A stretch of DNA of 64,000 bases from assembly GCA_017527865.1 (NCBI GenBank), contig JAFXPN010000029.1, positions 1 through 64,000 of the forward strand. Direction: 5' to 3'. The translations under genes and the position numbers were made by a program. Under the pieces are notes generated by a model. The model was not told the DNA's origin. It saw nothing but the letters and a program-made list of their open reading frames with translations, and did no database searches. How positions within the stretch are numbered: the first letter of the stretch is position 1; each line of letters begins with the position of its first letter. The DNA comes from Clostridiales bacterium (GTDB lineage Bacteria > Bacillota > Clostridia > Saccharofermentanales > Saccharofermentanaceae). Of this stretch, positions 35,630-43,466 are shown piece after piece.

Positions 35630-38600
35630 ATGGTTAAGTTTTCAAGCGAACAACAGTCGATAATAGATGCAGGAAGATCGAATATTCTCGTATCGGCTGC
35701 GGCGGGTTCGGGAAAGACGACCGTGCTTGCAGAGAGGATCGCATCGAAGATAATCAGCAAGGAACTCGGGATCGATGAGCTTCTTGTAGTTACGTTTACG
35801 AAGGATGCCGCTTCTCATATGAGAGAGAAGATAGAGGGGAGTCTCCGTAAAGCGCTTACTGAGCCCGGCGCTGACAGAGCGCATATCAAATCTCAGATAG
35901 ATAAGATATCTGTATCGTACATTCAGACGATGAACAGTTTTTGCAACCGCGTCGTGAGTGAGTCGGGGTACATGTTTGAAGATGAAGAAGCAGCGGCGCC
36001 CGGAAGTTGTGTGCTTGATGAGACAACACTCAAGATGCTTAAGAAACAGGCCGGAAATGATGCTGTCATGGCTGTTTATGAGCGTATCGCAGAAGGGGAT
36101 ATCACGGAGCAGGAGAGGGAGGATTTCCTTGATCTTCTTTTCTCTATGGGCAACGGCAAGAGTGAAGCTCCGTTGGTTGATGCTATGGAGAAGGCTTACG
36201 GCAAACTTCGAAGTCTTCCGGATTATATCGATGTTGTTGACGGCGTGATCGCTCATCGTCAGAAGACGGATGAGTCGGGAACTGTCATCGGAATGGACAG
36301 GTATGTGCAGCTTCAGGACCGCCTGATAAGAAGTGTAGGATCAGCCTGTGACAGATGCACGGAACTAGCCCCTGCCATGACAGGTTTTCTCAGCCTGCTC
36401 AAGACTTGTGTCGATAAATATGAAGAGCAGACTGACCGATATGAGGCGATCAGAAGTTTTTATGCTGATGTCTTTAAGATCGATTACGATGTTTTTCCTC
36501 CTTTGCCGAATAAGAATAAACTCGATCCCGAACTGAAGATAGCGTTCGGTCCCATAGCGGCGGTCGGTATGAAGATGGCCGATGCACATAAGAAAGCGGG
36601 CGAGAGTATCCGTGCAAAGTCCGGTTATAAGGATGCGGCAGCCCCGTTTGCCATCAATTCCGATTATGATGTTGTTGATGAGTACGATTCTTCCGAACTG
36701 CTTTCCAGGCAGGTGAGAAGGACGGCGTGCGCGAGAGCTTTCGCGGCGCTTCTTAAGGATATGGATGTAAGGTACAGTAAGTACAAGCGTGACCTTCGCG
36801 GCATCGATTATTCCGACCAGGAGCACATGTGCCTTCGCATCCTCAAGACGAAGGAAGCGAGTGAGTTTTACCGCAGCAAGTTCAAAGAGATCTATATCGA
36901 CGAGTATCAGGATAACACGTCACTGCAGGATGCCGTCGTGGAGAAGATTGCAGATAATAATGTCTTCTGCGTAGGAGATGTTAAGCAGAGCATCTATAAG
37001 TTCAGAAATGCCAATCCGGCTATGTTTATACGCAAGTCTGAACTGTATACGGAAGATCCGTCCAAGGGCAGACTGATGGGCCTTAACTGTAACTTCAGAA
37101 GTACGCCTCAGATTCTGTCTTTTGTTAACGAGATCTTCGGTCAGCTCATGAGCGGAGGCGCGGCCGAGATCGATTACGAAGGCGGTTCTCATGAACTCAA
37201 CGCTCCCGAGGGGGCTAAGGACGGGCCTGTGCCTGAAGTTGTCCTCATCAATGCGAAGCAGAAAGAGAAGAACGTCACTGAAGGTGATGAAGGTGTTGGC
37301 ACGAGTGATATCAGACAGATAGAGATGCTCGTATCTGAGATCAGGACCAAAGTGCAGGAGTATCTTGATGCGGGTTACGGGAAGAAGGATATATTTGTAC
37401 TGACAAGGACGAATAATGCGGCCAAGGAAGCGGCAGCGCATCTGCGAAGATCAGGCATCAGTGCGCGGTGTCTTGATAAGAAGCCGTTGTTCTCTGATAA
37501 CGAGATAATCGGCATGTGCAATCTTATCAAGGTGCTTGCGAATGAGTACCGTGATGAGTGCCTGGCAGGAGTGATCCTTTCCCCATACAGATTCTCGAAC
37601 TTTGTCCTTGATGAGCTTGCCGAGATAGTTGCATCCGCACCTGCCGAATTCAAGAAGATGAACCTGATAATCAAGGTCCGCAATTATGCGCTTAACGGTC
37701 CTGATGAGACCATTAAGAACAAGTGCAGGATCATGCTCGATGCTATTGACGATCTGCGCTCCGAGAGTGTTATCCGCGATATCGGCGAGCTTATGGAATT
37801 GATATATGTCCGCACCGGTATCAAGGCGACGCTGATGCAGGAGGCTCCGTATGAAGTCAATAAGCTCGATCTGTTTAAGAACTGGCTGTGCAGCAATTTC
37901 CTTAAGCGCGGAAGCGATCTTACTGAAGTTTCAGGTGTGATCGAGCAGATGCAGTCGAGACTTGACGACGATGCCGCGATCGAGTTCGATCTGGGTGGCG
38001 AGGACCTCGTTCGCTGCATGAGTTATCACAAGAGTAAAGGTCTCGAGAATAAGTGTGTCATCGTTGTTGATGTCGACGGTTCTAACGAGAAGGATACGAA
38101 TGGTTTTATCAGCTTTAAATCGGGTAGTGTCCTGTCGCCTGATGACCCGAAGGGACCCCGGTTCGTTGTTGATGATTATGAAGAGGATACCTCTTTTGCA
38201 TCGACTTCTTTGGAGAAGGCAATTGTAAAGGAAGAGAACAGGCTTGAAGAGAATGCCGAAGATATGCGGCTTCTGTATGTGGCGCTTACGAGAGCTGAAG
38301 AGAATCTGTGTTTCATAAGGCGTATGGATCTGTCATCCGGTACGTTGGGATCTTCTGTACTGACGCCTCTGCTTTCGGAAGGAAGAAAACTGTCTCGTGA
38401 ATTCTATGCAGGTATGTTCGGGATAGATAAGCTGATGTTAAGCGCGCTTCTTCGAATGAAGATGTCGCCTGATTCCTCGGACCTTAAGATGATATGCGGG
38501 CTTAATGAAGCGATGTTCTCTTACAGGTCCGGTTTTGAAGGGGTCAAGGTGACTGTTAAGAACGTGATCGATGTTATGACGTCTTCTTCGGAAGATGATC

Positions 38601-39424
38601 CGTCTGAAAGCTATGAAGCCCCTTCTGAACCGCTTGTATATACAAAGAGCGAAGCGGATCTTCGAAGACAGGAGATCTACGGCTGTGTCGGTACTGACGA
38701 AGCCGGTATGCCGAAGTTTGAACCCTACCGCTACGAAGATGCTATGAACGCGCCTGCGAAGACTTCAGTCTCTGCGATGAAGAGAGAAGAGGAGTCGTTG
38801 TTCGCGAAGGAAGAGACTTCTGCAACAAAAGGCGATCTTAACAGAGCGATCAATCTTCTTGTCCCCGATGCTGATCACTATATAGGTGAACGCGGAGGGT
38901 TGTCCGGAACTGCGCTCGGTACTGCGGTCCATAAGGCGATGAGGTTTGTTGATCTGGCGCGGCTTTCCGAAGGCGGATCCGCGGAGGCGGAACTTGATGC
39001 TCTTGCTGCAGAAGGGATTCTCAATGAGGCTGAACGCGCGGCTGTCGGTGAGTTCTCGATGAATATCGAAGCGTTTGCTTCGAGCGATCTGTGCAGGGCT
39101 TTGGTGAAGGCGGATGCAGACGGGCGCGCGGACCGCGAACGTGAATTGATATGTTCGATCCGGATCAATCCTGAGCGCGACGATTATAAGCTCGTTCAAG
39201 GAACGCTCGATGCGATGTATATCGACGATGACGGCAGTGCCGTGATCATCGATTATAAGACTGACTATATCAAGACTGATGATCCTGCGCAGGTCGTTAA
39301 GGAAGTTAAGAAGCGTCATGCGGAGCAGCTCGAACTATATGCCGCCGCCGTCGAGGCTTCCGGCATTAAGGTTAAGTCGCGTTATGTCTGGCTGCTTCGT
39401 AAAGATATGGCGATAGAAGTTTAA
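35630..39424 (+). CDS. addA: ATP-dependent helicase/nuclease subunit A (AddA)
   Basis: 1264 residues from the ATG at 35630. UvrD/RecB-type helicase: Walker A AAAGSGKTT near 23-31, Walker B IDEYQD near 423, VGDVKQSIYKFR after it, and LLYVALTRAEENL in the second half. The C-terminal nuclease has GTALGTAVHKAM and IIDYKTDY near 1206, the metal and catalytic residues of the PD-(D/E)XK fold. It forms the AddAB complex with the gene just upstream. Its end overlaps the convergent TetR-like gene by 4 bases. Confidence 0.95.
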   Translation: MVKFSSEQQSIIDAGRSNILVSAAAGSGKTTVLAERIASKIISKELGIDELLVVTFTKDAASHMREKIEGSLRKALTEPGADRAHIKSQIDKISVSYIQTMNSFCNRVVSESGYMFEDEEAAAPGSCVLDETTLKMLKKQAGNDAVMAVYERIAEGDITEQEREDFLDLLFSMGNGKSEAPLVDAMEKAYGKLRSLPDYIDVVDGVIAHRQKTDESGTVIGMDRYVQLQDRLIRSVGSACDRCTELAPAMTGFLSLLKTCVDKYEEQTDRYEAIRSFYADVFKIDYDVFPPLPNKNKLDPELKIAFGPIAAVGMKMADAHKKAGESIRAKSGYKDAAAPFAINSDYDVVDEYDSSELLSRQVRRTACARAFAALLKDMDVRYSKYKRDLRGIDYSDQEHMCLRILKTKEASEFYRSKFKEIYIDEYQDNTSLQDAVVEKIADNNVFCVGDVKQSIYKFRNANPAMFIRKSELYTEDPSKGRLMGLNCNFRSTPQILSFVNEIFGQLMSGGAAEIDYEGGSHELNAPEGAKDGPVPEVVLINAKQKEKNVTEGDEGVGTSDIRQIEMLVSEIRTKVQEYLDAGYGKKDIFVLTRTNNAAKEAAAHLRRSGISARCLDKKPLFSDNEIIGMCNLIKVLANEYRDECLAGVILSPYRFSNFVLDELAEIVASAPAEFKKMNLIIKVRNYALNGPDETIKNKCRIMLDAIDDLRSESVIRDIGELMELIYVRTGIKATLMQEAPYEVNKLDLFKNWLCSNFLKRGSDLTEVSGVIEQMQSRLDDDAAIEFDLGGEDLVRCMSYHKSKGLENKCVIVVDVDGSNEKDTNGFISFKSGSVLSPDDPKGPRFVVDDYEEDTSFASTSLEKAIVKEENRLEENAEDMRLLYVALTRAEENLCFIRRMDLSSGTLGSSVLTPLLSEGRKLSREFYAGMFGIDKLMLSALLRMKMSPDSSDLKMICGLNEAMFSYRSGFEGVKVTVKNVIDVMTSSSEDDPSESYEAPSEPLVYTKSEADLRRQEIYGCVGTDEAGMPKFEPYRYEDAMNAPAKTSVSAMKREEESLFAKEETSATKGDLNRAINLLVPDADHYIGERGGLSGTALGTAVHKAMRFVDLARLSEGGSAEAELDALAAEGILNEAERAAVGEFSMNIEAFASSDLCRALVKADADGRADRERELICSIRINPERDDYKLVQGTLDAMYIDDDGSAVIIDYKTDYIKTDDPAQVVKEVKKRHAEQLELYAAAVEASGIKVKSRYVWLLRKDMAIEV

Positions 39425-39966
39425 TTAAGCCTTCTGAGATAATCTTCTATTGTTGACTTGATCTTCTCCGGAGGGTCGGTCATGCCGCGGTCGACCCATT
39501 TGAAGATGACGTTCCAGACGGCGCCGATGTTGAAAGCGATAAGGTAATCGGGTTCAAGTCCTGTCATCAGCTTTGCGAAAGGGTTCTTCTCCTTATCAGT
39601 TGTCTCGCTGACCTTCGGCAGAGTTTCATTAAGCTTAAGAAGCAGCAGATAGAGCATGTTGTTCTTGTGAAGCAGCTTAAGCAGTTTCCTGTTCTTCTCA
39701 CAGAAAGAGAAGATGACGGTGAGCGGATCCTCGTCTGATTCTACAAGCGCATCCGTGTACTCGATAATGGCGCAGTTGATGATCGAGTCGAGAACATCAT
39801 CCTTGGAAGTGAAGTTCCTGTAGAACGTCTTTCTTACAAGGTCTGTCTCCATTACGATCTGCGACACTGTGATCTCGTTGTACGGATGTTTTTGCATGAG
39901 CTTCAGCAGCGCTTTGGTGATCTCGTTTCTGGACCTTATTGCCGACGGATTTGTAGTTGTATTCAT
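39421..39966 (-). CDS. TetR/AcrR family transcriptional regulator
   Basis: 181 residues. The N-terminal helix-turn-helix (ITKALLKLMQKHPYNEITVSQIV, then VRKTFYRNFTSKDDVLD) is the TetR type seen in regulators with a YxxF segment. The C-terminal domain is helical and has no recognised ligand site. The ATG at 39966 follows AGAGGG. It diverges from a stub of an FMN-reductase gene and from inverted repeats that probably form its operator. Confidence 0.9.
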   Translation of the reverse strand: MNTTTNPSAIRSRNEITKALLKLMQKHPYNEITVSQIVMETDLVRKTFYRNFTSKDDVLDSIINCAIIEYTDALVESDEDPLTVIFSFCEKNRKLLKLLHKNNMLYLLLLKLNETLPKVSETTDKEKNPFAKLMTGLEPDYLIAFNIGAVWNVIFKWVDRGMTDPPEKIKSTIEDYLRRLN

Positions 39967-39981
39967 AATGTATGCCCTCTT

Positions 39982-40085
39982 TATGTGACACATTTACGCG
40001 GGTTTGTGTATCTTTTGCCTGATATGTTTACTCTGTATGCGGTACATCGTAACATAATCACAAAAATACACAAGTGTGTCACATA
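39982..40085. promoter_or_regulatory. TetR operator candidate: long interrupted inverted repeat
   Basis: TATGTGACACA (39982-39992) and TTTGTGTAT (40003-40011) recur inverted as ATACACAA (40066-40073) and TGTGTCACATA (40075-40085). The right half contains a perfect 12-bp palindrome (ACACAAGTGTGT, 40068-40079). Both halves sit beside start regions of divergent units. This pattern fits regulator dimers binding on both sides. Confidence 0.6.
40027..40055 (+). promoter_or_regulatory. Promoter of the FMN-reductase stub/HXXEE unit
   Basis: TTTACT (40027-40032) and TAACAT (40050-40055) are 17 bases apart. The right operator half lies just past the expected transcription start, a position suited to repression. 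Confidence 0.45.
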
Positions 40086-40095
40086 TGAGGTGGGT

Positions 40096-40176
40096 ATGAA
40101 AGTGATCATTATTAACGGAAGCCCGAGGGTTACAGGTCGCTGCTGCATACAGGCTGCGGCGGGAGTGCGCGTATGA
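40096..40176 (+). pseudogene. Stub of an NADPH-dependent FMN reductase gene
   Basis: An ATG behind GAGGTGGG opens 26 codons, of which the first twelve (MKVIIINGSPRV) match the N-terminal strand and phosphate loop of flavodoxin-like FMN reductases, a family of about 180-200 residues. After GSPRVTG the sequence loses similarity and stops. The stop overlaps the ATG of the HXXEE gene (ATGA). The rest of the gene seems deleted, leaving its promoter, operator and ribosome site to drive the neighbour. Confidence 0.65.
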
Positions 40177-40676
40177 GAGAGTATCTTCTTTTGCTGCCGA
40201 TATTATTCATCTTTCACGACATGGAAGAGATTGTGGGATTCGGATCTTTCTTCAGGAAGAACCCGTGGCTTTTTGACAGATTCCCGAAGGTGCTGAATGC
40301 ATACCGCAATATCTCAACGGCCGGATTCGCTGCGGCGGTGTATGAAGAGTTTATTCCAATCTTCGGGATCAGTCTGCTTGCGTATTATTTCCCGTGTGAT
40401 GTGCTGTTCGCTCTGTGGTACGGAGTGTTTCTTTCCATTGCCGCACATTTTCTGATTCATATCGGTCAGACGGTTTATATCCGCAAATATATCCCGAGTT
40501 TTATCACGAGTCTGATCTGTCTGCCGGTGAGTGTTGTTGTGCTGATAAAGTCGGGTCAGTTTATAAGCTTTGATGTGCTGTCAGTTGTGCTGATGGTAGC
40601 CGGGATCGTGCTGATGATGATCAATCTGAAGATCGCACATTGGGTGATGCGTGTTTTGAATAAGAAAAACGGTTGA
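40173..40676 (+). CDS. HXXEE domain membrane protein
   Basis: 167 residues with the family motif HDMEE near residue 14, plus about four hydrophobic segments. HXXEE proteins are small membrane proteins of unknown function. The start overlaps the preceding stub's stop, so translation is probably coupled to it; it has no strong ribosome site of its own (GCGGGAG is present further upstream). Its stop lies inside the first 36-bp palindrome. Confidence 0.82.
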   Translation: MREYLLLLPILFIFHDMEEIVGFGSFFRKNPWLFDRFPKVLNAYRNISTAGFAAAVYEEFIPIFGISLLAYYFPCDVLFALWYGVFLSIAAHFLIHIGQTVYIRKYIPSFITSLICLPVSVVVLIKSGQFISFDVLSVVLMVAGIVLMMINLKIAHWVMRVLNKKNG

Positions 40677-40707
40677 ACGACTGCCCGGAATCAGGCAATC
40701 GTTCAAC
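40672..40707. repeat. 36-bp palindromic repeat, copy 1
   Basis: Arms GTTGAACGA and TCGTTCAAC with inner TGCC/GGCA pairing form a hairpin. A second copy starts 276 bases on and differs at 2 of 36 positions. The stop codon of the HXXEE gene lies in the first arm. Confidence 0.8.
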
Positions 40708-40947
40708 TCATATCCTCCCGCTTTTCGAGCACGAGTGACACGACTTGCTACTTTACCTCGCTTAAAGTAGGTGCTTGTGTCAAAATCAGCCGTATATTGA
40801 CTCAGATAGCGACATCAAACGGGGCGAAGTAGGGGTTTGTGTCACTTGAACCTTTCTTTACCACATATAAAAGCTATATCTCTGTTGGGATAGAGTCCGG
40901 CATTAAAATACTGCTGTATCTTCCACGCGTTGTTCTTGCAATACTTA
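40708..40947. other. Non-coding segment between the palindromes, with further inverted repeats
   Basis: No ORF with a ribosome site is seen. A perfect 8-bp inverted repeat (CTACTTTA 40748-40755 with 40763-40770) is flanked by GTGACAC (40735) and GTGTCA (40777), and GTGTCAC recurs at 40839. The stretch from 40735 resembles, inverted, the one ending at 40845. The GTGACAC word also occurs in the TetR operator region. Confidence 0.55.
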
Positions 40948-40983
40948 GTTGAACGACCGTCCGGAATCAGGCAATCGTTCAAC
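40948..40983. repeat. 36-bp palindromic repeat, copy 2
   Basis: Same as copy 1 except two transitions in the inner left arm, which weaken the inner pairing. The outer 9-bp arms are intact. It lies just past the 3' end of the reading frame at 41005. Confidence 0.8.
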
Positions 40984-41004
40984 CATCGTTACAGGGATTC
41001 TTCT

Positions 41005-41125
41005 TTATGCATCGGCGTATTGTGCCGGGAACGGATTGTCGTTAAGGAAGTATTTCTCGTAGATCGCATCCCGGTCCCATGAAGGAATTGCAACTCCGTA
41101 ACCGTTATGCATTCTGTGGCTCGGC
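41005..41125 (-). other. Possible out-of-frame C-terminal tail of the membrane protein
   Basis: After the stop at 41126 the -1/+1 shifted frame stays open to a stop at 41005 and encodes a polar tail (PSWDRDAIYEKYF, NDNPFPAQYADA). It has no start codon with a ribosome site of its own. A single-base change near 41126-41180 would join it to the membrane protein. Confidence 0.4.
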
Positions 41126-41746
41126 TTAAACCAACACCAACAGTCCCAGGAACATGACCACGGCAACCCAGTTGCCGGTACCGCTGATCCGTAGCGGAAA
41201 CAGCGGGATATAAAGAACACCGGTATTAAATATACATGCCCATCTGGGAAGATCTGTCTTGCCCGTAACGACGGCGATAAAAAGAGTGACCGCAAACACT
41301 GCCATGCCAAGATAGCAGACTATCATTGTGGAGGACGTATCTTTAAAGAACTTGATTATCGTTTGGCGTGCATCTTCGGTCATTCCCATCCTGATGTAAA
41401 ACCACTCGGCTGCACCGCAGAAAACGTGATGCGCGACACCGGGAATGATAAATACTGCCGAGGAGATCAGGACTATAACAGCGAGTGTCACGGAATACTC
41501 TTTGAGCCATAGGTATATGCCGTAATAGCCCACGGAGAACATCAGCATCGCGAGCACACCCAGCAGCATCGAAAGGAGCGGATTCTTAAGCGGCATCTTG
41601 CTGAAAGTCGCCTTCAGTTTCTCGTTGTCAGACATCTGATCAGCGCCGAACTTTCCGCCCGGAACATAAGTAAGCAGACAGTCGCAGACGCCACAGAGAA
41701 TGTGACCGATGATGGCGATAAGGAATAAGAGTTTAATCAGACTCAT
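41126..41746 (-). CDS. Membrane protein, DUF6796-like
   Basis: 206 residues from the ATG at 41746, which overlaps the tadA stop region by 14 bases. About six hydrophobic segments, with LCGVCDCLLTYVPGGKF in the first loop, a pattern I associate (without certainty) with DUF6796 proteins. It stops abruptly inside a hydrophobic helix. The next 120 bases downstream in another frame (to 41005) encode a plausible C-terminal tail, so the 3' end may be frameshifted. Confidence 0.7.
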   Translation of the reverse strand: MSLIKLLFLIAIIGHILCGVCDCLLTYVPGGKFGADQMSDNEKLKATFSKMPLKNPLLSMLLGVLAMLMFSVGYYGIYLWLKEYSVTLAVIVLISSAVFIIPGVAHHVFCGAAEWFYIRMGMTEDARQTIIKFFKDTSSTMIVCYLGMAVFAVTLFIAVVTGKTDLPRWACIFNTGVLYIPLFPLRISGTGNWVAVVMFLGLLVLV

Positions 41747-42224
41747 TCGTTTTCTTTTCCTTATTCTTTTCGCGCATCTGCTTGAAGAAGTTCTGCATAA
41801 GTTCCGAGCATTCTTCTTCCATGACGCCGCCTTCGAATTCGACTTTGTGATTATGTCCGTGCTCGACGTTGAAGATGTCGTTGCAAGAGCAGACGGCACC
41901 TGACTTGGGTTCGTAAGCGCCGAAGTAGACTTTCCTGATCCTCGACTGGACGATAGCGCCTGAACACATGGTGCAGGGTTCGAGGGTTACGTACATATCC
42001 ATATCATTAAGACGCCAGTCGCCGAGTTTCCTGCAAGCCTTGTCGATCGCGATGATCTCCGCGTGCATGAGAGCATTGCCTTTCTTTCTTTTGAGATTGT
42101 GGGCGCGGGCGAACACTTTGCCGTCCTTTACGATAACACAGCCTATGGGGCACTCGCCGATGTCAAAAGCCTTGCGCGCTTCCTTTACTGCGGCTTTCAT
42201 AAAGTTGATGTTTATGTCTTCCAT
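41733..42224 (-). CDS. tadA: tRNA adenosine(34) deaminase TadA
   Basis: 163 residues. Zinc-deaminase motifs HAE (54-56) and PCTMC (C84, C87) are intact and match TadA, which converts A34 to inosine in tRNA-Arg(ACG). An upstream in-frame ATG (42233) and a long open extension exist, but the family usually begins as here (MEDININFMKAAVKEARKA). A perfect TATAAT ends 7 bases before this ATG and no ribosome site is visible, so the message may be leaderless. Confidence 0.92.
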   Translation of the reverse strand: MEDININFMKAAVKEARKAFDIGECPIGCVIVKDGKVFARAHNLKRKKGNALMHAEIIAIDKACRKLGDWRLNDMDMYVTLEPCTMCSGAIVQSRIRKVYFGAYEPKSGAVCSCNDIFNVEHGHNHKVEFEGGVMEEECSELMQNFFKQMREKNKEKKTNESD

Positions 42225-42231
42225 ATAATCC

Positions 42232-42237
42232 ATTATA
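42232..42237 (-). promoter_or_regulatory. tadA -10 element, leaderless type
   Basis: Minus-strand TATAAT lies 7 bases before the ATG at 42224; the -35 is weak. The spacing is the same as at the glycosyltransferase gene. Confidence 0.4.
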
Positions 42238-42296
42238 CTACGACAGCTTGAGTTTATACTGAGTGTGCGGACGCGCATACGGGAGGAAGATCGAAG

Positions 42297-42566
42297 TTGA
42301 AGTTTATTCTGATCTGGTACATAGCTGTTAACATTATCTCTTTGATACTGTTCGGTATCGATAAATATAAGGCGGTCCGCCAAAAGTGGCGTATACCGGA
42401 ACGCAGTCTGCTCCTCTCGGCTTTCTTAGGCGGCGGCATCGGCGCGCTTGCCGGCATGACGATCTTCCGTCATAAGATTCGAAAAGCCAAGTTCAAGATC
42501 CTCGTTCCCTTGTCGATCATCCTTCACCTCGCACTGATCATACTGTTGTTTAGAAGATTCAATTAG
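42297..42566 (+). CDS. DUF1294 family membrane protein
   Basis: 89 residues. DUF1294 pattern: FGIDKYKAVRQKWRIPER between helix 1 and helix 2, then GGGIGALAGMTIFRHK. Three to four hydrophobic segments. The start is a TTG placed 10 bases after GGGAGG; no ATG fits. Function unknown. Its stop overlaps the end of the convergent nuclease-like frame. Confidence 0.88.
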   Translation: MKFILIWYIAVNIISLILFGIDKYKAVRQKWRIPERSLLLSAFLGGGIGALAGMTIFRHKIRKAKFKILVPLSIILHLALIILLFRRFN

Positions 42567-43148
42567 AATTCCCAATCTTTGTTGATAAGGTCCAGCAGAT
42601 CCTGAGGAATCTCGTTCAGCAAAAGATCTTCCGGTTGCCTTCTTATTTCCTGTGACTTAGGTAATACGCATTCGCCGGCGATCAGGTTGACGATTGAAAC
42701 GATCGCATTTGCATTCTATGATAAAGCACACTTCGAACTCGGGGAGATAAACGACAAAGTCGGGGTGGATCGTACGTCCGTTTACTGTAAGTTCCGGTTC
42801 ATATTTAAACTCAAGGTCAAGTCCTGAAAGAAGAATTGCAGTGTTGACCTCAAATCTGGATCTCATGTGGATTCCGTTGAACCACAGATCCGTCTTGATC
42901 TCTTTGGTGTTGGACTGGGACCGCATCTTTTCCCAATCTTCTTTTCGAAGACGGTAACCGGCGCTGAGTTCTATGTGGAATTCCGAAGGCGAGATGTTGA
43001 GATCGGAAAGAAGGCGCTCTCTTATACGTTTCAGGTGAGACCTCTTGTCCGCGATCTCGCCGTAGATGTGATTGCCGGGTTTGTCCAGATTGTATGTGTG
43101 CAGGATCTTATGGTCACTGCTGTAGATTCTGACCGAACGGCGGCCCAC
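42563..43148 (-). pseudogene. Nuclease-like gene (PD-(D/E)XK type), frameshifted and start unclear
   Basis: The main frame (43148-42657, 163 codons) ends with an endonuclease-like core: RSRFEVNTAILL, FKYEPELTVNGRTIHPDFVV and FIIECK, i.e. the D...ECK metal site of T7-endonuclease/TnsA-like folds. It then stops at 42657. A different frame carries on coding from about 42700 to a stop at 42563 (AIVSIVNLIAGECVLPKSQE, ending NKDWEF). One base change near the ECK motif would join them. The only candidate start is a GTG without a ribosome site, so the 5' end may be lost too. Confidence 0.6.
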
Positions 43149-43166
43149 GGGATTGCAAGCGGGGTT

Positions 43167-43219
43167 GAGTTAATGTTTCCGTTTATTTTTTTCGAAAAAA
43201 ATAAGCGATTACCTTAACT
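43167..43219. repeat. AT-rich long palindrome, copy 1
   Basis: Outer arms AGTTAA and TTAACT enclose a 13-bp inner stem of seven T, a CG centre and seven A, plus flanking pairs (43180-43207). The pair of palindromes lies between the decayed nuclease gene and mraZ. Confidence 0.75.
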
Positions 43220-43228
43220 TTTGCCCCC

Positions 43229-43282
43229 GAGTTAATGTAAGCATTGATTTTTTCTCGAAAAAATAAACGGTTACCTTAACTC
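43229..43282. repeat. AT-rich long palindrome, copy 2
   Basis: GAGTTAA and TTAACTC arms around an inner A/T stem; on the minus strand it reads much like copy 1 on the plus strand. The rest of the 43149-43466 gap holds the mraZ promoter and no gene. Confidence 0.75.
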
Positions 43283-43339
43283 GCAGACGGAGACCCGCCT
43301 AAAAACGAACAAAAAATCAAGAAAAGTCGAGAAAGGCTA

Positions 43340-43368
43340 TTGCATAACAAAAACATTACATATAAAAT
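43340..43368 (+). promoter_or_regulatory. Promoter of the dcw cluster
   Basis: TTGCAT (43340-43345) and TAAAAT (43363-43368) with a 17-base spacer, about 98 bases before mraZ. No other promoter candidate in the gap is as good. Confidence 0.55.
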
Positions 43369-43371
43369 ACA

Positions 43372-43427
43372 GAAGTGTGGCGGAAAGTGTCAGTAGATAT
43401 CACAGACGTGGATATGTGTGTCAGTGA
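43372..43427 (+). promoter_or_regulatory. Candidate MraZ-binding repeats
   Basis: AAGTG occurs at 43373 and 43385 (12 bases apart, with GAAGTGTG and AAAGTGTC contexts), and a related GTGTGTCAGTG follows at 43417. MraZ proteins bind short direct repeats just upstream of their own gene. The match is suggestive only. Confidence 0.35.
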
Positions 43428-43466
43428 TCCGTCACAATAGTAACACAGATACGTTAAGAAGGGTGC

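Noticed and set aside
40672..40983. Integron attC-like look of the GTTGAAC/GTTCAAC words
   Set aside because: The order is inverted relative to attC (RYYYAAC first, GTTRRRY last), and the segment that would fit the order is about 250 bases, too long for known attC sites. No integrase gene is present.
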